The position numbers and the translations under genes were made by a program. Below, one piece after another: positions 1 through 5,005 of a stretch of 5,005 nt of DNA; the stretch's first letter is position 1, and every line of letters begins with the position of its first letter. The DNA comes from Candidatus Atribacter fermentans (GTDB taxonomy: Bacteria; Atribacterota; Atribacteria; Atribacterales; Atribacteraceae): positions 1 to 5,005 of the forward strand of contig JAAYUT010000175.1 in the NCBI GenBank assembly GCA_012517485.1. The letters run 5' to 3'. The notes beneath the pieces are model-generated. The model made no database searches and was not told where the DNA came from. It was given only the letters and a program-made list of their open reading frames with translations.

Positions 1-258
1 GGATTCAGTTACTTAACCAATAAGAATCTCCTCAAGGAGATAATGGGAGGGAAAGTTCTTCTTATTGGTGGAATAGATACCGTGAAACTCCATGGTGGGA
101 AACCAGAAGACGTTCGAGAAGATGTTCGTAAAACCCTTGAAGTTTTTAAGGATTGTCCAGGATATATCATTATGGACGGACATAATGTCGCCCCGGGTAC
201 TCCGGTTGAAAATTTGAATGCTATAACTGATGCAGCGGAAGAATTCGGAAGATTTTAA
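1..258 (+). CDS. Uroporphyrinogen decarboxylase-family protein, C-terminal part (MtaA/CmuA-like), 5' truncated
   Basis: The frame is open from the first base to a TAA at 256-258 and gives the last 85 residues of a protein whose start lies left of the window. It ends in the pattern typical of the UroD superfamily. GGIDT (fragment residues 23-27) stands where haem-pathway UroD has its GNVDP-like strand. A 'G..EDV...V' helix follows, then DGHN-VAPGTPVEN (59-71), which matches the conserved 'GH...PGTP.EN' loop, and a closing 'A..EFGRF'. The GGIDT form and the short C-terminus fit the methyltransferase-like branch (MtaA, MtbA, CmuA) better than true HemE, so the role may be methyl transfer to or from a corrinoid or thiol carrier. 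That subfamily call is inference, because the metal-binding His/Cys motif is not necessarily in this fragment. The gene converges on the transporter operon and is not co-transcribed with it. Confidence 0.8.
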   Translation, partial: GFSYLTNKNLLKEIMGGKVLLIGGIDTVKLHGGKPEDVREDVRKTLEVFKDCPGYIIMDGHNVAPGTPVENLNAITDAAEEFGRF

Positions 259-280
259 TTCATTGAAATAAAAATAATTT

Positions 281-330
281 AGGGGGATTTTCTTCACCGT
301 TTTGAATCAAAGGATTTCCGGTTTTCCCCT
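281..330. terminator. Weak hairpin candidate in the convergent gap, possible bidirectional terminator
   Basis: The 144-base gap between the two convergent genes (259-402) holds no gene that I can support. It contains an imperfect hairpin. AGGGG (281-285) can pair with CCCCT (326-330), and ACCG (296-299) with CGGT (319-322), with an asymmetric internal loop and a 19-base apical loop. T-rich DNA follows on both strands: a T-rich stretch ending in CTTTTTG to the right on plus, and ATTATTTTTATTTC in the minus direction. Two smaller AT-rich inverted repeats lie nearby: TACAAAA (330-336) with TTTTGTA (344-350), and AGATA (382-386) with TATCT (393-397). None is a textbook GC stem followed directly by a U-run, so this is a tentative call based mainly on position. 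Confidence 0.25.
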
Positions 331-402
331 ACAAAATTATTCTTTTTGTAATAAGGAGTACGTCTTTATTCTTCCATATTCAGATAAGGAGATATCTAAC
401 AG

Positions 403-1377
403 TTATTTAGAACGATGTTCATGGATTATCACTGCCACAACGATAATAACCCCGGTGACAATATATTGCCAACTGGCTTCGACATGGAGGAGATTTAAAC
501 CATTGGCGATAATTCCTAAAAGCAAGACACCAATAAGCGTTCCCCAGACGCTCCCCTGACCACCAGAAAGTGGAGTTCCACCAATGACAACTGCTCCAAT
601 GGATTGGAGCTCAAAGCCACTTCCCATGGTAGGTATAGCCGAACTAATACGGGAAGCTAATAACAGCGCAGCTAAACCCGTTAAAAGACCACAAAAAGCA
701 TAAAAAATGACTTTATACCTTTTTACCTTAATTCCTGCTAAAAAAGCGGTTCTCTCGTTTCCCCCTATGGCATAAGCTCTCCTTCCTAACTGAGTATGTT
801 GGAGAAGAAAATAGCAGAAAAAGAGAATCAGGAAAAAGATGAGGATGATGATTGGAATGCCATGGAAGGTTCCTCCCCCTAAAACTTCGAATCGAGCTCC
901 CAAATCAGTGATGGGATAACCCTCAGTAATAACAATGGCAACTCCTTGAAGTGCTGTCATGGTTCCTAAAGTTAGAATAAAAGGATGGACACGGGTACGA
1001 GAAACCAATAAACCATTCATAGTCCCAATACCAAGTCCCAAAACTAGGCCAAATAAAATTGCAGATTCGGTTGAAAATCCCCAATCTTTTAACATTTTTC
1101 CCACTATAACTGCCACCACCGACATCGATGATCCAACCGAGAGATCAATACCGCCTGAAATCATTAAAACCGTCATCCCCATTGAAACGACTCCCAGAGT
1201 GGAAACCTGTTGTAAAACATTGCGAATGTTTCGTGGGGATAAAAAGACCGGTGATGATATGCCAATAATGATAACTAAACCAATCAGAACTAAAAATACC
1301 CCCCATTGTTGGGGGTTGATGACTTGAGCGATGTTTCGTTCTTTACGGAGTGATTTCGATTGATTTTCCAATGGCAT
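403..1377 (-). CDS. Sugar ABC transporter permease, RbsC family (CUT2)
   Basis: This 324-residue inner-membrane protein is the channel subunit of a ribose/galactose/xylose-type importer (BPD_transp_2 family), normal in length for RbsC-like permeases. After a short polar N-terminus there are about nine or ten hydrophobic segments, for example around residues 26-42, 61-76, 105-122, 131-152, 174-193, 221-242, 276-298 and 303-319. Family motifs are clear: SGGIDLSVGS (74-83), AIGGNERTAFLAGI (203-216), the cytoplasmic loop that contacts the ATPase in this family, and GGTPLSGGQGSVWGTLIG (266-283). It is the last gene of the minus-strand block and starts inside the end of the ATPase gene with a 35-base overlap. 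The ATG at 1377 is supported by a strong Shine-Dalgarno site nine bases upstream. Substrate specificity cannot be read from the permease; sugar or cyclitol is the family expectation. Confidence 0.95.
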   Translation of the reverse strand: MPLENQSKSLRKERNIAQVINPQQWGVFLVLIGLVIIIGISSPVFLSPRNIRNVLQQVSTLGVVSMGMTVLMISGGIDLSVGSSMSVVAVIVGKMLKDWGFSTESAILFGLVLGLGIGTMNGLLVSRTRVHPFILTLGTMTALQGVAIVITEGYPITDLGARFEVLGGGTFHGIPIIILIFFLILFFCYFLLQHTQLGRRAYAIGGNERTAFLAGIKVKRYKVIFYAFCGLLTGLAALLLASRISSAIPTMGSGFELQSIGAVVIGGTPLSGGQGSVWGTLIGVLLLGIIANGLNLLHVEASWQYIVTGVIIVVAVIIHEHRSK

Positions 1378-2854
1378 AGGATAAAACCTCCTCCTGAGTC
1401 GTCTGTGATGTAATCAGATGAGCAACCAATTGACCCTTGTTGAGGACTAGTATCCGGTGACTCATATTCATCAGTTCATCTAAATCGGAAGAAATCATTA
1501 AAATCGATTTTCCTTTATCAACTAATTCTTTCATTATTTGATGAATTTCTTCTCTTGCTCCCACATCTACTCCTTGAGTTGGTTCATCCATAATAAAGAC
1601 TTCTACTCCAGAACAAAGCCATTTGGCAAGCATTACCTTTTGTCGGTTTCCACCGCTTAAATATTGAACTTTTTGGTTTAGACTTCGTTGCTGAATATCC
1701 AGAGAATCAATGTATTCATGGGCAATTTTCTTTTCCTTCTTGAGTTGAAGGAGAAACCCATGACTCATTTTATCTAAACTGGCTAAAGTAATGTTTCCAG
1801 CAATGCTCATGGGAAAGATCAGCCCTTCTTTATCTCGGTCTTCAGGAATGAGGCATATTCCTTTTTCAATGAACTGATCTAAATGAGTCGGAAAAAGTTT
1901 CTTTTCTCTATGCAAGATTTCTCCCTCATCAACTGAGTCGATACCAGCAATAGCACGAGCAATATCAGAGCGTCCTGATCCCACCGCACCTGCCAAACCA
2001 ACTATTTCATATTGTCGGAGTGCAAAGGAAATTTGAGAAAACTTACCATATTTGGTTAAATTTTTTACTTGAAGAAGTATGGCTCCGGGGTCTTTTCTTT
2101 CTATATGAACCGGTTTAACTTTTTCTCCGATCATATATTGAATTAACTTTTCCTTGTTGAGTTCTTGAATATCAAAATCACCTACTTTTTGACCATCGCG
2201 AATGACCGTTACTGAGTCGGCAATTTTAAAAATTTCATCTAATCGATGAGAAATGTATATTACAGCAACTCCTTTTTGTTTCAATTGACGAATGAGAAAA
2301 AAGAGGTGGTCAATTTCGCTTTGAGTGATACTGGCGGTAGGTTCATCCATAATAACGACCTGTGCCTTTTTGTATAAAGCCTTGGCAATTTCAACCGTCT
2401 GTTGTTCAGCTGTTCCTAAGGAAGAAACCTTTTGACGAGGATCCAAATTAAGATTGAGGTTATGAAGAATTTCTTGGGCTTTTTCAAACAATTTTTTCCA
2501 TTGCATTTTCCCCCATCTGCTCCGAGGTTCGTCGCCTATGAGTAAATTTTCACCAATGCTTAAGTAAGGAATGAGATTTCTTTCTTGATAAATAGTGACA
2601 ATCCCTAAATCATGAGAAATTTTTGGATTGAGCTGTCGAATTGGCTTACCGTCAATAAAAATCTCACCACTATCACGTTCGTAAGCTCCAGAGAGAATTT
2701 TGATGAAAGTAGATTTACCAGCTCCATTTTCCCCGACTAATGCTCGAATTTCACCTGCCTTTAGGGAAAAGCAGAGATTCGAGAGAACTCGAATCCCAGA
2801 AAAGCTTTTGTTGAGGTTATTGACTTCGATACAGAAGTTTATCTTCTTTTCCAA
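1343..2854 (-). CDS. Sugar ABC transporter ATP-binding protein with two nucleotide-binding domains, RbsA/MglA family
   Basis: The 503-residue cytoplasmic ATPase has the length and duplicated layout of RbsA/MglA/XylG proteins. Domain 1 has Walker A GENGAGKST (41-49), a Q-loop glutamine at Q90, Walker B VVIMDEPTA (166-174) and switch H203. Its signature is altered to SLGTAEQQ (145-152). Domain 2 has a degenerate Walker A, GAVGSGRSD (289-297), with Arg in place of the usual Lys. It keeps an intact signature LSGGNRQK (399-406) and Walker B VFIMDEPTQGVD (419-430), and SSD (455-457) stands where the switch His would be. One composite ATP site is thus canonical and one degenerate, as is usual in this family. 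The start is TTG at 2854: an in-frame stop lies at 2870-2872, no in-frame ATG or GTG lies between, and AGGAGG sits six bases upstream. The gene follows the dehydrogenase after 50 bases and overlaps the permease gene. Confidence 0.95.
   Translation of the reverse strand: MEKKINFCIEVNNLNKSFSGIRVLSNLCFSLKAGEIRALVGENGAGKSTFIKILSGAYERDSGEIFIDGKPIRQLNPKISHDLGIVTIYQERNLIPYLSIGENLLIGDEPRSRWGKMQWKKLFEKAQEILHNLNLNLDPRQKVSSLGTAEQQTVEIAKALYKKAQVVIMDEPTASITQSEIDHLFFLIRQLKQKGVAVIYISHRLDEIFKIADSVTVIRDGQKVGDFDIQELNKEKLIQYMIGEKVKPVHIERKDPGAILLQVKNLTKYGKFSQISFALRQYEIVGLAGAVGSGRSDIARAIAGIDSVDEGEILHREKKLFPTHLDQFIEKGICLIPEDRDKEGLIFPMSIAGNITLASLDKMSHGFLLQLKKEKKIAHEYIDSLDIQQRSLNQKVQYLSGGNRQKVMLAKWLCSGVEVFIMDEPTQGVDVGAREEIHQIMKELVDKGKSILMISSDLDELMNMSHRILVLNKGQLVAHLITSQTTQEEVLSYAIGKSIEITP
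1387..1394 (-). promoter_or_regulatory. Ribosome binding site of the permease gene, inside the ATPase coding region
   Basis: The minus strand reads GGAGGAGG here, with nine bases to the ATG at 1377-1375. It lies in the last codons of the ATPase gene (encoding Gln-Glu-Glu), so translation of the permease can restart from ribosomes finishing the ATPase. It fixes the permease start despite the 35-base overlap. Confidence 0.85.
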
Positions 2855-2860
2855 TTCATT

Positions 2861-2866
2861 CCTCCT
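2861..2866 (-). promoter_or_regulatory. Ribosome binding site deciding the TTG start of the ATPase gene
   Basis: The minus strand reads AGGAGG, six bases before the TTG at 2854-2852. An out-of-frame ATG (2859-2857) lies only one base after the site and opens a six-residue frame ending in TAA at 2841-2839. That is too close for normal initiation, so the TTG is preferred. Confidence 0.75.
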
Positions 2867-2881
2867 GCCTTATTAGGAAAG

Positions 2882-2895
2882 AAACCAGTTGGTTT
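2882..2895. promoter_or_regulatory. Perfect palindrome AAACCA-GT-TGGTTT, possible operator or small hairpin
   Basis: A six-base inverted repeat (2882-2887 and 2890-2895) with a two-base centre lies in the 50-base gap between the dehydrogenase stop and the ATPase start, the only real gap in the block. It could be a regulator half-site pair governing the transporter genes. As RNA it could form a five-pair hairpin (AAACC/GGTTT) with a four-base loop, followed in the minus direction by TTTC-rich sequence, which might weakly attenuate read-through. The centre is not CG, so it does not look like a classic LacI-family operator. A chance match this short is possible. Confidence 0.3.
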
Positions 2896-2904
2896 AAATT
2901 ATGG

Positions 2905-4095
2905 TCAATCATAAAAATCCTTTATTTCAACCCTTTTACCGGTTTTTGCCGAAAGATTAATCGCTTCGATTAAAATTTGAACCTGATATCCATCTTCAAA
3001 AGTTGCACCGTAAGGTTCAACTGGTTTATGGTTTAAAACACAATCTATGAAGTGATGCAAAGCATTGACATGGCCGTATTCCCAACCTTGATTATGTCCA
3101 GAAGGCAGGTAGACTGCTTGAAGAGGGTGAATGGGATCAGTTACTGAAACATTACTAAAACCTTGTATTGTAGAAATTGGACCTTCGGTAGTATAAATTT
3201 GGAGATGATTAAGGTCTTCAAGATCAAAAACCAGACTTCCTTTTGAACCATTAATTTCCCATCCTTGCTGGTTTTTTCTTCCTGTACAGACACCAGATGA
3301 TTCCAGAGTTCCGATAGCCCCATTATTAAATTCTAAAAGGGCGATCGTTCCTTCATCAGTAGAAACAGGGAAGATTTCGCCATTCAAGTTTTTTCGGGAT
3401 GGGATGAAGGTTTTTTTCAGTCCACTTAAAGCGGTAACTTCCCCAACTAAAAAGCGTGCCATATCCAATATGTGACAGCCAATTCCTAAAAGAGTTCCAG
3501 AACAAGTCCCATGAGCATACCATACCTTTTCAAGAGGAGTATTAGGGTCATGGCCTGCTTGTTGAAGGTATTTTGCTCTAAAATGATAAATCTTACCCAA
3601 AACTCCTTGTTCAATTAATTGCCGGGCTAAACGAACGGCAGGAAGAAAACGATAATTGTAACAACACATTGTTTTGACTCCAGTCTCCCTGGCTTTTCTA
3701 ACCATTTGTTTTGCTTCATCGAGTTTTAGAGTAAGTGGTTTTTCGCAAATAACATGCTTACCATTTTCCATAGCAACCATAGAAGGAAGAAAATGTTGAT
3801 CATCAGGAGTACAATTGTCAAATATATCGATTCTTGGATCTTGAGCTAATAACTTCCAATCAAGATAGTATCCTTGGTATCCAAAGCGCCGAGCGGTGTA
3901 TTCAACTTTTTGTGAGGTTCGACCAGCAAGAGCGATAAGAATTGGTTTGGCAGCTGGATGAGCACAGGTAAAAGGGATTTTTATAAAAGCATTGGAATGA
4001 GTTTGTCCCATAAAACCATATCCCAACACCCCAATTCCAATTTCAGGAAGATCTTTTTTTGAATAATCAATTGGATAAAAACCATTTAAATTCAT
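2905..4095 (-). CDS. Gfo/Idh/MocA-family NAD(P)-dependent oxidoreductase
   Basis: This is a 396-residue cytoplasmic dehydrogenase of the family that oxidises sugars, glycosides or inositols at a ring or C1 hydroxyl. The N-terminal Rossmann fold carries GYGFMG (25-30), preceded by the strand IGIGVL, then NCTP (94-97) and the family EKP motif (118-120, catalytic Lys119). The C-terminal domain contains NYRF (147-150) and GIGCHILDMARFLVG (204-218) with the expected His208. The aspartate usually found four residues before this His is Gly204. At 396 residues it is longer than the common 330-350 form, with an extra loop around 275-340. I chose ATG 4095, because AGGTGA lies five bases upstream. A GTG at 4104 would add three residues but has no ribosome site. 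The gene starts 12 bases after the TIM-barrel gene. Substrate unknown. Confidence 0.93.
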   Translation of the reverse strand: MNLNGFYPIDYSKKDLPEIGIGVLGYGFMGQTHSNAFIKIPFTCAHPAAKPILIALAGRTSQKVEYTARRFGYQGYYLDWKLLAQDPRIDIFDNCTPDDQHFLPSMVAMENGKHVICEKPLTLKLDEAKQMVRKARETGVKTMCCYNYRFLPAVRLARQLIEQGVLGKIYHFRAKYLQQAGHDPNTPLEKVWYAHGTCSGTLLGIGCHILDMARFLVGEVTALSGLKKTFIPSRKNLNGEIFPVSTDEGTIALLEFNNGAIGTLESSGVCTGRKNQQGWEINGSKGSLVFDLEDLNHLQIYTTEGPISTIQGFSNVSVTDPIHPLQAVYLPSGHNQGWEYGHVNALHHFIDCVLNHKPVEPYGATFEDGYQVQILIEAINLSAKTGKRVEIKDFYD

Positions 4096-4100
4096 TTTAT

Positions 4101-4106
4101 TCACCT
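4101..4106 (-). promoter_or_regulatory. Ribosome binding site of the oxidoreductase gene
   Basis: The minus strand reads AGGTGA, five bases before ATG 4095-4093. The alternative GTG start (4104-4102) lies inside this site itself and has only AT-rich sequence before it, so the site argues for the shorter, 396-residue product. Confidence 0.65.
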
Positions 4107-4107
4107 G

Positions 4108-4956
4108 TTATAATCGTAAATTTTTTAAATAACGAATGCTTTCGGTGACCGCTTGATCTTCGTCTCCATAACGGGGATCTAAATAATCAATTTCTAAAGT
4201 CATCATGCCTGGATAATGGTTTTCTTCAAAGACTCGTATTAAAGCGGGAAAGTCAATAACTCCTTTTCCGATTGGAACACTGGCAAAAAAGTACCAATCT
4301 TCAGGATTCCCACCGTATAAGGGCGCAACATCTTTCATGTGGGTCGCAAAGATTTTGTCTATAAGTTTACGAGCAGCTATCACCGGGTTTTCTCCGATTC
4401 GAAGGGCATTTCCAGTGTCAAAAGTTACTCCTAAGGAATCAGAATTGACTCGATTGAGAATTTCTATAATTTCATCAGATGTGAAATCAAAATGGTTTTC
4501 GATTGCCAATTTAACCCCAGCGTCTTCAACTTGTGGCATAATATTTTTTAAAATCCTTGACACGTTTTCAATTTGAGGTTCATGAGGTTCATGACGGAAC
4601 GTTAAGCTGGAAACCACAATTCTCATAACCTCAGCGTTTAATATGTGGCAGGTTTTTAAGTGGTTTAAGAGGTCAATGGCAGCTTCTGGTTTTTTCCCCC
4701 CTTCAAAACCATCAGGGTGTCCCCAAGCAACAACCGGTTCCAATCCTCCTTTATCTATAAGATCTTTTATTCGTGGTAAGAATTCAGGGTCATTTTGAGG
4801 GAAAAAACAGGTTTCTAAAGAAACTCCATCAACACCTAAGTCTATCGAGCGAGAAATAACATCTTCGAAAGTTAATGATTGACCTGGATCTTTTTGGAAA
4901 TCATAAACCTCTCCAAAATAACGATGATAACAATAACTATCTATCCCAATTTTCAT
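4108..4956 (-). CDS. Sugar phosphate isomerase/epimerase-like TIM-barrel protein (xylose isomerase-like, AP_endonuc_2 family)
   Basis: This 282-residue protein is a normal full length for the family, which includes IolE, IolI/IolH, hydroxypyruvate isomerase and tagatose/psicose 3-epimerases. Alternating strands and helices run from the opening MKIGIDSYCY. Likely metal ligands are spaced as expected at the ends of barrel strands: Glu153 (in AIENH), Asp180 (in VTFDTGN), His206 (in THMKD) and Glu255 (in TLEID). Other family marks are VSLET around Glu48, AWGH (77-80) and the late 'GKGVIDFPALI' loop (230-240). No signal peptide is seen, so it is cytoplasmic. It lies 12 bases upstream of the Gfo/Idh dehydrogenase, a common pairing in which one enzyme oxidises a sugar or cyclitol and the other isomerises, epimerises or dehydrates it. 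The ATG at 4956 is supported by a Shine-Dalgarno site. The exact reaction cannot be told from sequence. Confidence 0.92.
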   Translation of the reverse strand: MKIGIDSYCYHRYFGEVYDFQKDPGQSLTFEDVISRSIDLGVDGVSLETCFFPQNDPEFLPRIKDLIDKGGLEPVVAWGHPDGFEGGKKPEAAIDLLNHLKTCHILNAEVMRIVVSSLTFRHEPHEPQIENVSRILKNIMPQVEDAGVKLAIENHFDFTSDEIIEILNRVNSDSLGVTFDTGNALRIGENPVIAARKLIDKIFATHMKDVAPLYGGNPEDWYFFASVPIGKGVIDFPALIRVFEENHYPGMMTLEIDYLDPRYGDEDQAVTESIRYLKNLRL

Positions 4957-4959
4957 ATT

Positions 4960-5005
4960 TTACTCCTTAAAATGAAGATCGATTTCAATTTTCTTTTGAT
5001 TAAGA
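4960..5005 (-). CDS. Possible C-terminal tail of an upstream operon gene (very short fragment)
   Basis: Read leftward from the right edge, one minus frame stays open for 14 codons (LNQKKIEIDLHFKE) and ends in TAA at 4962-4960, three bases before the TIM-barrel ATG. The spacing and the charged, ordinary-looking residues suit the end of a co-transcribed gene. A second minus frame is also open and ends in a TGA overlapping the ATG (ATGA), so the choice of frame is uncertain, and so is the presence of any gene. No family can be assigned. Confidence 0.25.
   Translation of the reverse strand, partial: LNQKKIEIDLHFKE
4963..4968 (-). promoter_or_regulatory. Ribosome binding site of the TIM-barrel gene
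   Basis: The minus strand reads AAGGAG, six bases before ATG 4956-4954. I see no convincing -35/-10 pair in the 49 bases available upstream, so the promoter is probably farther right, beyond the window. Confidence 0.75.

Noticed and set aside
43..258. Short 71-codon gene starting at ATG 43 with AAGGAG just upstream
   Set aside because: The frame is open all the way from base 1, the residues before Met fit the UroD family, and the AAGGAG (34-39) is only three bases from the ATG. It is an internal Met of the truncated gene.
13..297. 94-codon minus-strand frame opposite the UroD-family gene
   Set aside because: It is antisense to the recognisable UroD C-terminus, and its Asn/Phe/Ser-rich translation is typical of a shadow frame in AT-rich DNA.
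302..559. 85-codon plus-strand frame spanning the convergent gap and the end of the permease gene
   Set aside because: About 60% overlaps the permease in antisense, no ribosome site precedes the ATG, and the translation resembles no protein family that I know.
593..610. 18-base palindrome GCTCCAAT-GG-ATTGGAGC in the permease gene
   Set aside because: It is a perfect 8+8 inverted repeat, but it falls on ordinary codons (Leu-Gln-Ser-Ile-Gly-Ala) of a conserved region. A stem this short is expected by chance about once in a few windows of this size.
959..1327. 122-codon open frame on the plus strand opposite the permease
   Set aside because: It is wholly antisense to a clear RbsC-type gene, its product is low in recognisable motifs, and no ribosome site was identified. 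It is a shadow frame.
3141..3323. 60-codon minus-strand frame inside the dehydrogenase gene
   Set aside because: It is an out-of-frame reading of a conserved coding region with no independent evidence.
4337..4576. 79-codon plus-strand frame opposite the TIM-barrel gene
   Set aside because: It is entirely antisense to a well-supported gene, with no ribosome site or family pattern.
1..5005. Mobile elements, CRISPR arrays, tRNA or rRNA genes, riboswitches
   Set aside because: I saw no transposase or integrase frame, regularly spaced repeats, tRNA-like cloverleaf or long non-coding leader. No gene-free stretch exceeds 144 bases.

Overview
The window is AT-rich (roughly 40% GC by eye) and very tightly packed. 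It holds one partial gene on the plus strand at the left edge and a convergent minus-strand gene block that fills almost everything else. Codon choice is A/T-rich, Shine-Dalgarno sites are strong (AGGAGG-like) and genes sit close together or overlap. With the mix of a ribose-type ABC importer, a Gfo/Idh/MocA oxidoreductase, a xylose-isomerase-like TIM barrel and a UroD/MtaA-like protein, this fits an anaerobic, sugar-fermenting bacterium. Atribacterota, Thermotogota or Firmicutes-type lineages are my guesses; nothing here fixes the taxon.

Layout: 1-258 (+) is the C-terminal end of a uroporphyrinogen-decarboxylase-family protein, probably of the MtaA/CmuA methyltransferase-like branch. 259-402 is a 144-base convergent gap with only a weak hairpin candidate. 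The minus-strand block, in transcription order (right to left), is: a possible tail of an upstream gene (4960-5005), a TIM-barrel sugar isomerase/epimerase-like protein (4108-4956), a Gfo/Idh/MocA dehydrogenase (2905-4095), a two-domain RbsA/MglA-type sugar ABC ATPase (1343-2854, TTG start) and an RbsC-type permease (403-1377) that overlaps the ATPase gene by 35 bases. Every full gene has a recognisable Shine-Dalgarno site. The largest gap in the block is 50 bases and contains a perfect 6+6 palindrome.

Functionally this reads as a carbohydrate or cyclitol uptake and processing operon. The ATPase and permease form the membrane part of a CUT2 importer, and the dehydrogenase and TIM-barrel enzyme probably oxidise and isomerise (or epimerise, or dehydrate) the imported compound. 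The periplasmic binding protein such an importer needs is not in the window and would be expected upstream, beyond the right edge. The substrate cannot be named from sequence alone.

I see no mobile element, CRISPR array, RNA gene or clearly new system. The most noteworthy points are a glycine where the catalytic aspartate of many Gfo/Idh enzymes would sit, the asymmetric (one canonical, one degenerate) ATP sites of the ATPase, and the small palindrome between the dehydrogenase and transporter genes.
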